Assembly (NCBI RefSeq): GCF_000527135.1
Contig: NZ_AZUP01000001.1
Location: 4,117,535-4,181,534, forward strand
Origin: Methyloversatilis discipulorum
Lineage (GTDB): Bacteria > Pseudomonadota > Gammaproteobacteria > Burkholderiales > Rhodocyclaceae
DNA length: 64,000 bases
Reading direction: 5' to 3'
This document shows, one piece after another, positions 1 through 7,558 of the stretch (positions are counted from its first letter, which is position 1; the number at the start of each line of letters is the position of its first letter). The translations under genes were made by a program, and so were the position numbers. The notes beneath the pieces were generated by a model. It was not told the DNA's origin. It was given only the letters and a program-made list of their open reading frames with translations, and searched no databases.

Positions 1-280
1 CGCCGGCCTGCGGCGCATGGAGCAGCAGGCCGCTCAGTGCAACCGTCGCGCTGCCGACCGCGTTGCCGTACAGGCCGCGTCGCCAGACCGCAACGGGCTG
101 TGTGGCCCGCACATTCAGCGTCGTCAGCAGCAGCCAGAGCACGATGAACAGCCAGGGGCCCATGCCCTGATTGCCGGGCAGCAGTTCGAGACGGCGGCCC
201 AGCCACAGGCTGGTCGCGGCACAGAGCAGCAGCGCAGTCGGTGCGGCGGTCAGCAGCGCCGCCATGATGCGGTCAAACAA
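1..280 (-). CDS. Small inner-membrane protein of an iron-uptake operon, C-terminus cut by window edge
   Basis: This frame continues past the left edge, so only about 93 N-terminal residues are visible. They are strongly hydrophobic, with leucine/alanine-rich stretches near residues 5-22 and 40-55, as in a protein with several membrane helices. I prefer the TTG at 280 because a GGAGG lies five bases upstream, inside the end of the PepSY gene; an ATG at 265 is the alternative. The gene overlaps the PepSY gene by a few bases and is the third gene after the receptor, so it is probably co-transcribed and Fur-regulated. Small membrane proteins (DUF3325/DUF3649 types) occur in such operons, but I cannot assign this one to a family. 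Confidence 0.6.
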   Translation of the reverse strand, partial: MFDRIMAALLTAAPTALLLCAATSLWLGRRLELLPGNQGMGPWLFIVLWLLLTTLNVRATQPVAVWRRGLYGNAVGSATVALSGLLLHAPQAG

Positions 281-1394
281 GGCGTCCTCCGGCCATGGTC
301 GAACTGTGAGCGGCGTCGCCCGAGCGGTGCTGCTGGCGGCGGCGATCGGCCCAGATCACGGTGCCGCTGATGGCCAGACCAGCAGCGCTGAGACCGAGCA
401 CGCAATACAGCGCCTTGAGCATCAGACCGCCGAAATCGCCGAAGTGCAGCGGCTCCATCCAGCCGTCGAAGCGGCTCCAGAATCCGCGCTGGCGCGGGTC
501 GCGCAGGTCCAGCGTGCGGCCGTCGGCGCCGGCGTAGCTGACACGGGCGCTGCTGATCAGATGCTGTGGCAGGTCGCCGGAGATGGTGACGACGGCATCG
601 GCGCGCTGAACGTTGCGCAGCGAGATCGTTTCCGGCTCCAGGCCGGGCAGGTCGCGACGTGCCTGAAGCAGCAGTGCGTCGAGTGATTGCATCGGCTGTT
701 TGCGCGCGTCCTTCGGCAGCGCGACGGCGGGGTCGGCGCCGCCAGTGAGGTAACGCCAGCTCTGTTCGAACACCGGTGCGAGGCCGAGCCAGCAACCGGT
801 GAAGGCGATCAGCAGATGAAAGGCGAGGCCCCAGATGGCCGAGGCCTTGTGCAGGTCTGACGCCGCCAGCCGGCTGCTGCGGCGCCAGCGCACCGTGAAC
901 AGCTCGCGCACGATCTTGCGGTGGATGACGATGCCGGTCAGCGCCAGCACCAGCATGACTGCGCCGAGAAAGCCGACGATCCAGCGCGGCGCGAAGAACA
1001 GGAACACGTGCAGCATGCGTACGAACTGCCCCAGTTCACTGTCCACCGGGCCGATCACCGCGGCGATGCCGGCGTCGACGGCGATCTTGCTGCGCAGACC
1101 GTCGTCGTGCCGCACCTGCGCGAAGTAGGCCGGACTGGTGGCGGTCGGCAGCACGATGCTCTCCACCTTGCTGCCGGGCAAGGCGCTCTGCACGGCCGCC
1201 AGGACGGCCTGCGGCCCGACCGGCGACTGCGCATGTTCGAGGTGGCGTAGCGACGGATTACCCCACAGGTCGATCTCGTGCTTGAACACCGCCAGCGCGC
1301 CGGACACGCAGATCACGAACAGCAGCACGCCAGTGACGATGCCGGCCCACGAATGCACCGCGAACAGCAGGGTGAGCGTGCGTTGCGAAGCCAC
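273..1394 (-). CDS. PepSY-associated transmembrane protein (iron-uptake type)
   Basis: A 373-residue inner-membrane protein of the PepSY_TM family. Near the N-terminus a helix follows the family-typical HSWAGI motif and ends in a segment containing LAVFKHEID. Further hydrophobic segments lie near residues 130-160, 185-210 and 345-365. The GTG at 1394 is chosen because it starts two bases after the receptor stop and places HSWAG close to the N-terminus, as in relatives; a longer open frame upstream overlaps the receptor and is not coding. Relatives beside TonB-dependent siderophore receptors are thought to help release or reduce iron from imported siderophores. That role is inferred from the family and neighbours. 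Confidence 0.88.
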   Translation of the reverse strand: MASQRTLTLLFAVHSWAGIVTGVLLFVICVSGALAVFKHEIDLWGNPSLRHLEHAQSPVGPQAVLAAVQSALPGSKVESIVLPTATSPAYFAQVRHDDGLRSKIAVDAGIAAVIGPVDSELGQFVRMLHVFLFFAPRWIVGFLGAVMLVLALTGIVIHRKIVRELFTVRWRRSSRLAASDLHKASAIWGLAFHLLIAFTGCWLGLAPVFEQSWRYLTGGADPAVALPKDARKQPMQSLDALLLQARRDLPGLEPETISLRNVQRADAVVTISGDLPQHLISSARVSYAGADGRTLDLRDPRQRGFWSRFDGWMEPLHFGDFGGLMLKALYCVLGLSAAGLAISGTVIWADRRRQQHRSGDAAHSSTMAGGRLV

Positions 1395-1396
1395 AC

Positions 1397-3514
1397 TCAG
1401 AAGTCCAGCGTGACCGACGCCAGCACGCGGCGGGGGTCGCCGAGCGGAATGACGTTGTTGTTGAGGCCGCCGGCGAAGTAGTCGCGGTCGAACAGGTTCT
1501 TTGCGATCACGCTCAGGCGGTAACCCTGGCCGATATAGCTCACGCTGGCGTCGAACACGGTGTAGTCGGGAATCGTGTAGGCGAAGCTGTAGCCCTGTTT
1601 CTCGCTCTCGTAGCGCAGCCCGGCGCCGAGGCCGAGACCGGTCAGTGCGCCACTGCGCACGCGGTACTGCGCCCACAGCGAGGCGCTGTGCCGCGGCACG
1701 TTGTCCAGCGGTTTGCCGACGTTGGCCGCAGTGGCATCGCGCACCACTTCGCCGTCGGTGTTGGCGTAGGCGGCCGACAGGTTCCAGCCGTTGCGCAGGT
1801 CGGCCAGCAGTTCCAGTTCGTAGCCGCGCGTGCGCTGCTCGCCGATCAGGATGTAGAAGCCCGGGTTGGACCCGTCGCTCGCGCGCACGTCCTGCCGTTC
1901 GAGGTCAAAGTGCGCGACGGTCGCCTGGATGCGCCCCTGCGCGAAGCTGAACTTGACGCCGACCTCGGTCTGTTTGCCGCTTTCCGGCTTCACCGCCTGG
2001 CCGCTGACCGAGTACCCGCCCTGCGGCAGGAAGGATTCCGAATAGCTCACGTACGGTGACACGCCGTCGATCACCTCGTAGATCAGGCCGGCGCTGCCGG
2101 TGGTGGTCGCGTAGTTCTCGTCGGTGATCGAGGCGCCGGTGAGCACATTGGTCGAATCGACCGAGGCCCAGTCCCGGCGCAGCGTGACCGCCGCGTTCAG
2201 CCGCTCGCTCAGGCGCATCTGATCACGCAGATAGAAGCCGGTGTAGCGGATGGTCTCGTCGAGATCGGTCAACGGCGTGCTGCCGCAATTGACTGTCGCG
2301 CCATAGACCGGCGTATAGACGTTCAGCGCGGCGACGGTGCACCGGGTCGTCGTTTCGCGTTTGGCGTGACGGTTGGTGTCAACGCCGGCCAGCACGGTGT
2401 GGCGTGTCGCGCCGACATCGAACGCCCGTGTCAGGTGAGTGTCGAGACCGTACCCGTGGCCGCGGAAGTCCTGCAGCGTGCCCTGGCGGTTCAGCAGGCG
2501 GTTGTTCGCCTGCAGACCCGAGCCGGCGACGGCAACCAGGCGCCCATCCATGTCGTAGTCCTGCCAGCGGAAGTTCTGGCGCAGCGTCCAGCCGCTGTCG
2601 AAGCGATGTTCCAGCGCGTAGCCGATGCGTGCCTGACTGGCTTCGTAGGGCCCGAAGCCCGGTTCGCCGATGAACAGGCTGCGATCCACGCGGCCGTTCG
2701 GGTTCGGCAGCACCGAACCGCGCACCGGCAGCCCCTGCTGCCGGACGTACTCGCGCGTCTGGAAGCTGGTCAGTATCGTGAAGTCGGTGCGCGTGCCGAG
2801 GTCGAGCGACATCGACGGCGCGATCCAGCGGTTCTTGTAATAGACGAAGTCGGTCGGGTCGTCGCTGTTGAGCATCAGGCCGTTGATGCGCAGAGCGGCG
2901 CGGCCGGTGTCGGACAGCGGACGCCCGAAGTCGAAGGTGAACTGGCGGAAGTTGTCGCTGCCGCCGGTGAAGGCGACTTCGGTGAATGCCTCGGCCCGCG
3001 GCCGCTTGCTGACCATATTGACCATGCCGCCCGGCTGCACCAGACCGAAGTTCACCGAGGCCGGGCCCTTCAGCACTTCGATGCGCTCGGCGCCGAAGGT
3101 TTCCTGCGCGACCCGCGCGTCCATCTCCACCCTGAGGCCGTCGACGTAAACCGATTCGGTCGCGCGCTGGCCGCGGATGATGAAGTCGTCCCAGCCACGG
3201 CGACCGTAGTAGCCGGACACGACGCCGGCCACACTCTGCAGCGCGTCGGTCAGCGACTGCACGCCACGCGCATCCATCTGTTCGCGCGTCACGACGGTGA
3301 CCGACTGTGCGGTCTCGTTCAGCGGCAGATCGGACTTCAAGGTGCTGCTGCTTGCCTTGCGCGCCGTGAAACCGACGTCGCCAGAGGCGTCGACGCGCAC
3401 GGCAGGCAGGGTTGCGACCGCGTCTTCGGCAGAGGCGAGCGGGGCGAGCAGCGCAGCGATCGAAGCCGCGAGCAGGTGGAGGGGGAGGCGCTGCGGCTGG
3501 GTTCGGGCAGTCAT
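1397..3514 (-). CDS. TonB-dependent siderophore receptor
   Basis: A 705-residue outer-membrane ferric-siderophore receptor. Residues 1-29 form a signal peptide ending LASA. A plug domain follows at roughly residues 50-160, beginning near LNETAQSVTVVTREQM. The rest is a 22-strand-type beta-barrel ending in phenylalanine (VTLDF), the usual signal for Bam insertion. There is no N-terminal STN signalling domain, so it is a plain transporter rather than a FecA-type transducer. The overall pattern resembles FpvA/FoxA/FhuE-type receptors; the ligand cannot be read from the sequence. A Fur-box-like site lies just upstream, and the PepSY protein and a small membrane protein follow in the same operon. 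Confidence 0.93.
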   Translation of the reverse strand: MTARTQPQRLPLHLLAASIAALLAPLASAEDAVATLPAVRVDASGDVGFTARKASSSTLKSDLPLNETAQSVTVVTREQMDARGVQSLTDALQSVAGVVSGYYGRRGWDDFIIRGQRATESVYVDGLRVEMDARVAQETFGAERIEVLKGPASVNFGLVQPGGMVNMVSKRPRAEAFTEVAFTGGSDNFRQFTFDFGRPLSDTGRAALRINGLMLNSDDPTDFVYYKNRWIAPSMSLDLGTRTDFTILTSFQTREYVRQQGLPVRGSVLPNPNGRVDRSLFIGEPGFGPYEASQARIGYALEHRFDSGWTLRQNFRWQDYDMDGRLVAVAGSGLQANNRLLNRQGTLQDFRGHGYGLDTHLTRAFDVGATRHTVLAGVDTNRHAKRETTTRCTVAALNVYTPVYGATVNCGSTPLTDLDETIRYTGFYLRDQMRLSERLNAAVTLRRDWASVDSTNVLTGASITDENYATTTGSAGLIYEVIDGVSPYVSYSESFLPQGGYSVSGQAVKPESGKQTEVGVKFSFAQGRIQATVAHFDLERQDVRASDGSNPGFYILIGEQRTRGYELELLADLRNGWNLSAAYANTDGEVVRDATAANVGKPLDNVPRHSASLWAQYRVRSGALTGLGLGAGLRYESEKQGYSFAYTIPDYTVFDASVSYIGQGYRLSVIAKNLFDRDYFAGGLNNNVIPLGDPRRVLASVTLDF

Positions 3515-3536
3515 GGCTATTTGTTTTAATGAGTTC

Positions 3537-3559
3537 GATAATGATTCTCGTTAATTATC
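3537..3559 (-). promoter_or_regulatory. Fur-box-like operator upstream of the siderophore receptor
   Basis: On the minus strand this reads GATAATTAACGAGAATCATT followed by ATC, an imperfect palindrome with GATAAT-type arms and the GAGAATCATTATC half-sites typical of proteobacterial Fur boxes. It begins 23 bases upstream of the receptor ATG at 3514, where bound Fe-Fur would block transcription. It lies in an AT-rich pocket that stands out from the surrounding GC-rich DNA. Confidence 0.82.
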
Positions 3560-3670
3560 ACGGAAATGCTGCCGTGAAGTGAACTCTTTTGTCCTGCCCT
3601 GTGATCGCCAGCGAGTTTCCCGACTCGTGCCCGTTGATTTGGTTAGGTGCCTTATGATATTGTTCCGTAC

Positions 3671-4174
3671 ATGCTCCAAGTACGCGATCTTCCGACCCCC
3701 GACATCCTGCGTCGCTTTGCGCAGCGCTATCCGGACGCCGATGTCAGCGCCGTCACCGGCTTTCTGACGCTGCTGCGCACGGCGACCGAACTGTCGCAGG
3801 CGCTCGACGCCTTTCTCGCGCGGCACGGTCTGCTGCAGGGGCGTTGGTGGGTGCTCATCCTGCTGTTCCGCGAGGAAACGCTGGAGTCCTCACCGTCGGT
3901 GCTGGCGGAAAAGGCGGGCGTGACGCGGGCGACGATGACCGGCCTGATCGACGGGCTCGAGCGCGACGGGCTCGTGCAGCGGGTGTTCGATACCGCCGAC
4001 CGGCGGCGCACCACAGTACGGCTGACGCCGGCGGGGCAGGGCGTGCTGGACACCGTGATGCCGGATTACTACCGGCGGGTGCGCACGCTGATGTCCGGAC
4101 TGGACGAGAACCAGCGCGTGCTGCTGCAGTCGATGCTGGGCGCCGTGCATGCCGGCCTCGATGCATTCGCCTGA
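3671..4174 (+). CDS. MarR-family transcriptional regulator
   Basis: A 167-residue winged-helix regulator from the ATG at 3671. The core has the MarR arrangement: an N-terminal dimerisation helix, a helix-turn-helix around VLAEKAGVTRATMTGLID, and a wing containing the family signature DTADRRRTTVRLTPAG. A GTG at 3647 would add eight residues and cannot be excluded; neither start has a clear Shine-Dalgarno sequence. The gene is upstream of, and in line with, a SnoaL-like protein and an EamA exporter, which suggests it controls that exporter module in response to a small molecule. The ligand is unknown. Confidence 0.9.
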   Translation: MLQVRDLPTPDILRRFAQRYPDADVSAVTGFLTLLRTATELSQALDAFLARHGLLQGRWWVLILLFREETLESSPSVLAEKAGVTRATMTGLIDGLERDGLVQRVFDTADRRRTTVRLTPAGQGVLDTVMPDYYRRVRTLMSGLDENQRVLLQSMLGAVHAGLDAFA

Positions 4175-4241
4175 AGTGCGAAAAAAATTTGCGTGAATAG
4201 TTAGCCTCCGTATTAACCCTGCAAACCTAAAGGATATTGAA

Positions 4242-4622
4242 ATGACCCAGAGCGCACTCCAGACCGCCATCGCCGACATCAACACCCGTTGGGACGCTGC
4301 CTTCAACGGCGGCGACGCCGCAGCCGTCGCCGCGCTGTACGACGCCGAAGCCGCCGTGCTGCCGGCCGGCGGCGAAGCGGCCATCGGTCCGGCGGCCATC
4401 CAGGCGCTGTTTGCCGGTGCCATCGCCAGTGGCATCCACAAGCACCGCATCGAACTGCATGCAGTAGCCGGCGACGACGCGCTCGCGACCCAGCGCGGCC
4501 GCTGGAGCGCGCAGGCGAAGAACGCCGACGGCGAACTGCAGACCTTTTCCGGCCACATCACCGTGGTCTATCGCCGCCAGCCCGATGGCAATTGGCGCGC
4601 GCTGACCCATACCTGGAACTGA
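4242..4622 (+). CDS. SnoaL-like / DUF4440 NTF2-fold protein
   Basis: A 126-residue protein of the NTF2-like superfamily. It starts with the long amphipathic helix typical of the fold (IADINTRWDAAFNGGD), followed by the ALYDAEAAVLP and IGPAAIQALF segments and a C-terminal strand ending in RALTHTWN. An AAAGGA ribosome site precedes the ATG. Proteins of this type include isomerases, small hydrolases and binding proteins, so no reaction can be assigned. It sits 11 bases before the EamA gene and is very likely co-transcribed with it. Confidence 0.85.
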   Translation: MTQSALQTAIADINTRWDAAFNGGDAAAVAALYDAEAAVLPAGGEAAIGPAAIQALFAGAIASGIHKHRIELHAVAGDDALATQRGRWSAQAKNADGELQTFSGHITVVYRRQPDGNWRALTHTWN

Positions 4623-4633
4623 GGAGCACCGGC

Positions 4634-5569
4634 ATGAACACACGCTCGCCGTCGCTGCGCGCGGTCGCCGCCCTGCTGCTGCTGGCGGTGATCTGGGGCT
4701 ACAACTGGGTGGTGATGAAGATCGGGCTGATCGACATGGACGCCTTCCAGTTCGGCGCCTGGCGCACCTTCGGCGGCGCGCTGAGCCTGTTCGCTCTGAT
4801 GGCGGTGCTGCGCCGGCCGTTCCGGCCGCAGCACCTGCCCTGGGTGGCAACCATGGGCGTGCTGCAGACCACCGGCTTCACCGGGCTGATCATCCTCGCG
4901 CTGGTCAGTGGCGGCGCCGGCAAGACGGCGGTGCTCACCTACACCATGCCCTTCTGGGTCATGGTGTTCGCCTGGCCGCTGCTGGGTGAGCGGCTGCATG
5001 GCTGGCAGTGGCCGTCGGCGGTCGCCACGCTGGCCGGCCTGCTGTTCATCCTCGACCCGGCGCACCTCGGTGGTGACCTGACCAGCATGGCGCTGGCCAC
5101 CTGTGCCGGTGCGCTGTGGGCGCTGGCGGTCATCGTCGCCAAGCGCCTGCAGATCCGTGCGCCGGACATCGACCTGCTGTCGATGACCGCCTGGCAGATG
5201 CTGTTCGGTTCGCTGCCGCTGATCGCCTTTGCGCTGTTCTGGCCGGGGCGGGAGACGAACTGGACGCCGTCGCTGATCGGCGCGCTCGGCTTCAACATCG
5301 TGCTGGCGAACGCATTGGCCTGGCTGCTGTGGCTGTACGCGCTGCGCCGGCTGTCGGCCGGCACCACCAGCATGGTGTCGCTGCTGACGCCGGTGATCGG
5401 CGTGCTGGCGGCGGCACTGCAGCTGGGCGAACGGCCGCTGGCGAACGAACTGACCGGCATGCTGCTGATCGGCGTCGGCCTGCTGCTGCTGTCGGTCGAA
5501 GGCCTGCGTCGGCGTCGTGCGCAGATTTCCCCGACCTCGACTGCATCCGGAAACGCCTCCCGCGCGTAG
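4634..5569 (+). CDS. EamA-family (DMT superfamily) membrane transporter
   Basis: A 311-residue inner-membrane protein with about ten hydrophobic helices arranged as two EamA repeats, near residues 12-140 and 150-295. The first helix carries the family-typical LAVIWGYNWVVMKIG, and the second repeat opens with CAGALWALAVIVAKR. The ATG at 4634 has a GAGGAG ribosome site; the open frame extends upstream through the preceding gene but is non-coding there. Such carriers export amino acids, metabolites or toxic compounds. The MarR gene nearby suggests inducible efflux; the substrate is unknown. Confidence 0.92.
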   Translation: MNTRSPSLRAVAALLLLAVIWGYNWVVMKIGLIDMDAFQFGAWRTFGGALSLFALMAVLRRPFRPQHLPWVATMGVLQTTGFTGLIILALVSGGAGKTAVLTYTMPFWVMVFAWPLLGERLHGWQWPSAVATLAGLLFILDPAHLGGDLTSMALATCAGALWALAVIVAKRLQIRAPDIDLLSMTAWQMLFGSLPLIAFALFWPGRETNWTPSLIGALGFNIVLANALAWLLWLYALRRLSAGTTSMVSLLTPVIGVLAAALQLGERPLANELTGMLLIGVGLLLLSVEGLRRRRAQISPTSTASGNASRA

Positions 5570-5635
5570 ACAGGGCACGCAGGGTGCCAGCGCTGGCACC
5601 CGTTCAACCACCCGTGCCATGCGAGGAGTCATCCG

Positions 5636-6187
5636 ATGAAAAAGAACCTTCTGTCCGCAATCGTATTCGGGGCGCTGGTCGCCGGCTGCAGCCAGATGGG
5701 CAGCACGCCGGTCGCCCGCCTCGATGACGGCCAGTTGCCGCTGCCTGCCGACTACAAGGCCTGGCCGCGCTTCCTGACCGCAGTGCAGCGCGAGGACGTC
5801 AAACAGATACGCGACATCTACATGAACACCGATGCGAAGAAGGGCAGCGCCGAAAAGGGCTTTCCGAACGGATCGGTGTTCGTGATGGAGAACTGGTCGG
5901 TCAAGCTCGATGCCGACGGCAAGGCGGTCAAGGGCGCCGACGGCAAGCTGGTGAAGGACAAGCTGGCCGCCGTGTTCGTGATGGGCAAGAACGCCGGCTG
6001 GGGCGTCGACGTGCCGGAGCCGCAGCGCAACGGCAACTGGATCTATTCCGCGTTCAAGGGCAATGGCGAGCTGAATGGCGACGCGAAGTACGACACCTGT
6101 CGTGGTTGTCACGCGCCGCTGAAGGAAAAGGACTTCGTGTTCCGCTATGACGAACACTTCGCCGCGGTAAAGGCCGGAAAGTACTGA
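5636..6187 (+). CDS. Cytochrome P460-family lipoprotein (c-type haem)
   Basis: A 183-residue exported protein. The N-terminus is a lipoprotein signal with the lipobox LVAGC, so Cys18 is probably lipidated. Near the C-terminus the motif CRGCH is a single c-type haem attachment site. Length, the YKAWPRF start of the domain, FPNGSVFV in the middle and the late CxxCH match the cytochrome P460 family, whose members act on hydroxylamine or bind nitric oxide in the periplasm; the similar cytochrome c'-beta group shares the fold. Which activity applies here depends on a lysine that cross-links to haem in true P460, which I cannot place with certainty. It has a GAGGAG ribosome site and no obvious partner gene. 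Confidence 0.85.
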   Translation: MKKNLLSAIVFGALVAGCSQMGSTPVARLDDGQLPLPADYKAWPRFLTAVQREDVKQIRDIYMNTDAKKGSAEKGFPNGSVFVMENWSVKLDADGKAVKGADGKLVKDKLAAVFVMGKNAGWGVDVPEPQRNGNWIYSAFKGNGELNGDAKYDTCRGCHAPLKEKDFVFRYDEHFAAVKAGKY

Positions 6188-6205
6188 TCCGCCGCTGGCC
6201 GCGCC

Positions 6206-6772
6206 TCACAGCGCCAGCCGGCCGGCGGTACGCACGCCGCCGCGGCTGTCCGGCTGCACGACGACGGCCTCGCCCATCGCGAGGTTGTCGCCGGTCAGCG
6301 CCAGCACATTGACCTGGTGCGTCACCAGCGCGACCCGGCGCCCGCTGTCGAGCGCCGTGATCCACTGGCGCAGCGCCGCCGTCTGCCGCTCGCGGTCGCC
6401 CTGGCCGGCGAAGAAGGAATTCAGCGCCGGCAGCACCGCCACCTGCAGTTCCGGAAACATCTCCTTCGCGGTATCGATGCAGCGGCACCAGGCGCTGCTG
6501 TACACCGCATCGATCTTCACGTCGCGTGCCCGGAGTGCCTCTCCCGCGGCGCGTGCCTGTGCCCGTCCGGCGGCCGACAGGTTGCGCTGCGTGCTGCAGT
6601 CGCCGATGCGAAAACCGGCTGGATCGCCGATGCCGGGCTCGGTCAGCGCATGACGCAACAACAGCACGCCACCCGAGCGCAGCGCGTCCAGTGCCGGGGT
6701 GTCGTCGGCTCGCGCCGGGACCGACTGCAGCATCAGGCAGCCCAGTGCCTGCAAAGCGTGACGTCTGTTCAT
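6206..6772 (-). CDS. Secreted histidine phosphatase superfamily protein
   Basis: A 188-residue protein with an N-terminal signal peptide (roughly residues 1-21, ending VPARA after a twin-Arg-free hydrophobic core). The phosphatase signature is LLLRHALTEPG: the RH pair corresponds to the catalytic arginine and phosphohistidine of the family. The second catalytic histidine is probably in LVTHQVNVLALTG, and SSAWCRCIDTA supplies a further conserved arginine. Predicted location is the periplasm; the substrate is unknown. It is convergent with the P460 gene (18 bases between stops) and divergent from the next secreted protein. Confidence 0.87.
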   Translation of the reverse strand: MNRRHALQALGCLMLQSVPARADDTPALDALRSGGVLLLRHALTEPGIGDPAGFRIGDCSTQRNLSAAGRAQARAAGEALRARDVKIDAVYSSAWCRCIDTAKEMFPELQVAVLPALNSFFAGQGDRERQTAALRQWITALDSGRRVALVTHQVNVLALTGDNLAMGEAVVVQPDSRGGVRTAGRLAL

Positions 6773-6892
6773 GGGTGGCAAGCCGGAGTAAGGACATGGG
6801 CTGTCGACCGGTCCATACTCATCTCGGTTTCCGACCTGCGGCGGGCGCCACGGGCGGATCGAACCGAGAACTTCTGACGACTCGAGGCGAAG

Positions 6893-7459
6893 ATGAAACA
6901 GAGGAAAGCGATGATCGTGACGGTGCTGTGCGGGCTGATGAGTGCGCTGCCCGCGCAGGCCGATCCCTTGTCCGGCGTACGATCCATGGTGCTCACCAAT
7001 GCCGCCGGAGGGCGCGAAGTGATCGGTCAGGTGGTGTTCGCACCGTTGGGTGACGGCCGCTCCACCTTCAAGGTGACGCTGGCCCCGCGGCTGGAGGAGT
7101 ACTTCCTCGCGATGCGACCCTTCCGCTGTCTGACCGGACCGACCCAGCGCCTGTGCAGCTTTCCGGTCGAACGCGAGCCGCAGGTGGTCAGCGCGGGCGA
7201 TCTGGTGCCGCTGGAATACGCACTGATGTTCATGCGCACCGCGCCGGCCTCGCTGCACATCGATCCGTTCAACGGTGTGTACTATCGTATGAAGGTGGTC
7301 GGCGAGCGCATCGAAGGTCGGCTGCACGACGTCGATATGGACCCCTTCATCACACCGGACAGCGTGCCGGCAGAGCGGCGTACGCGGCCGCTGCGTGACG
7401 CCGACCTGAGCGCGGGTGACCCGAGGTCGCACTGGTTGCCGACGCTGCTGATCGAGTAG
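6893..7459 (+). CDS. Unknown secreted protein
   Basis: A 188-residue protein I do not recognise. Residues 1-23 form a clear signal peptide (hydrophobic IVTVLCGLMSA, cut after AQA), so the mature protein should be periplasmic. It has two cysteines in the RCLTGPTQRLCSF region that could form a disulfide, and a predominantly beta-like, charged sequence with no obvious catalytic motif. It stands alone, divergent from the phosphatase gene by 120 bases and 99 bases before the GGDEF/EAL gene. The signal peptide and normal codon use support it as real. Confidence 0.75.
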   Translation: MKQRKAMIVTVLCGLMSALPAQADPLSGVRSMVLTNAAGGREVIGQVVFAPLGDGRSTFKVTLAPRLEEYFLAMRPFRCLTGPTQRLCSFPVEREPQVVSAGDLVPLEYALMFMRTAPASLHIDPFNGVYYRMKVVGERIEGRLHDVDMDPFITPDSVPAERRTRPLRDADLSAGDPRSHWLPTLLIE

Positions 7460-7558
7460 GCCGGTTTAGCCGACCCACCCTGTGCGTCGCTCAGGCAGGG
7501 TTCAAGCACGGACACTGTCCGCCGTTAACGGACCATTGTCGAACCAAGGCTGGCATCG

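Noticed and set aside
3559..3576. CACGG-N8-CCGTG hairpin as a terminator or operator
   Set aside because: A five-base stem without a T tract and no link to a known regulator.
4568..6157. Long minus-strand frame across the EamA and P460 genes
   Set aside because: It is rich in Gln/Arg/His without any domain and covers two recognisable plus-strand genes.
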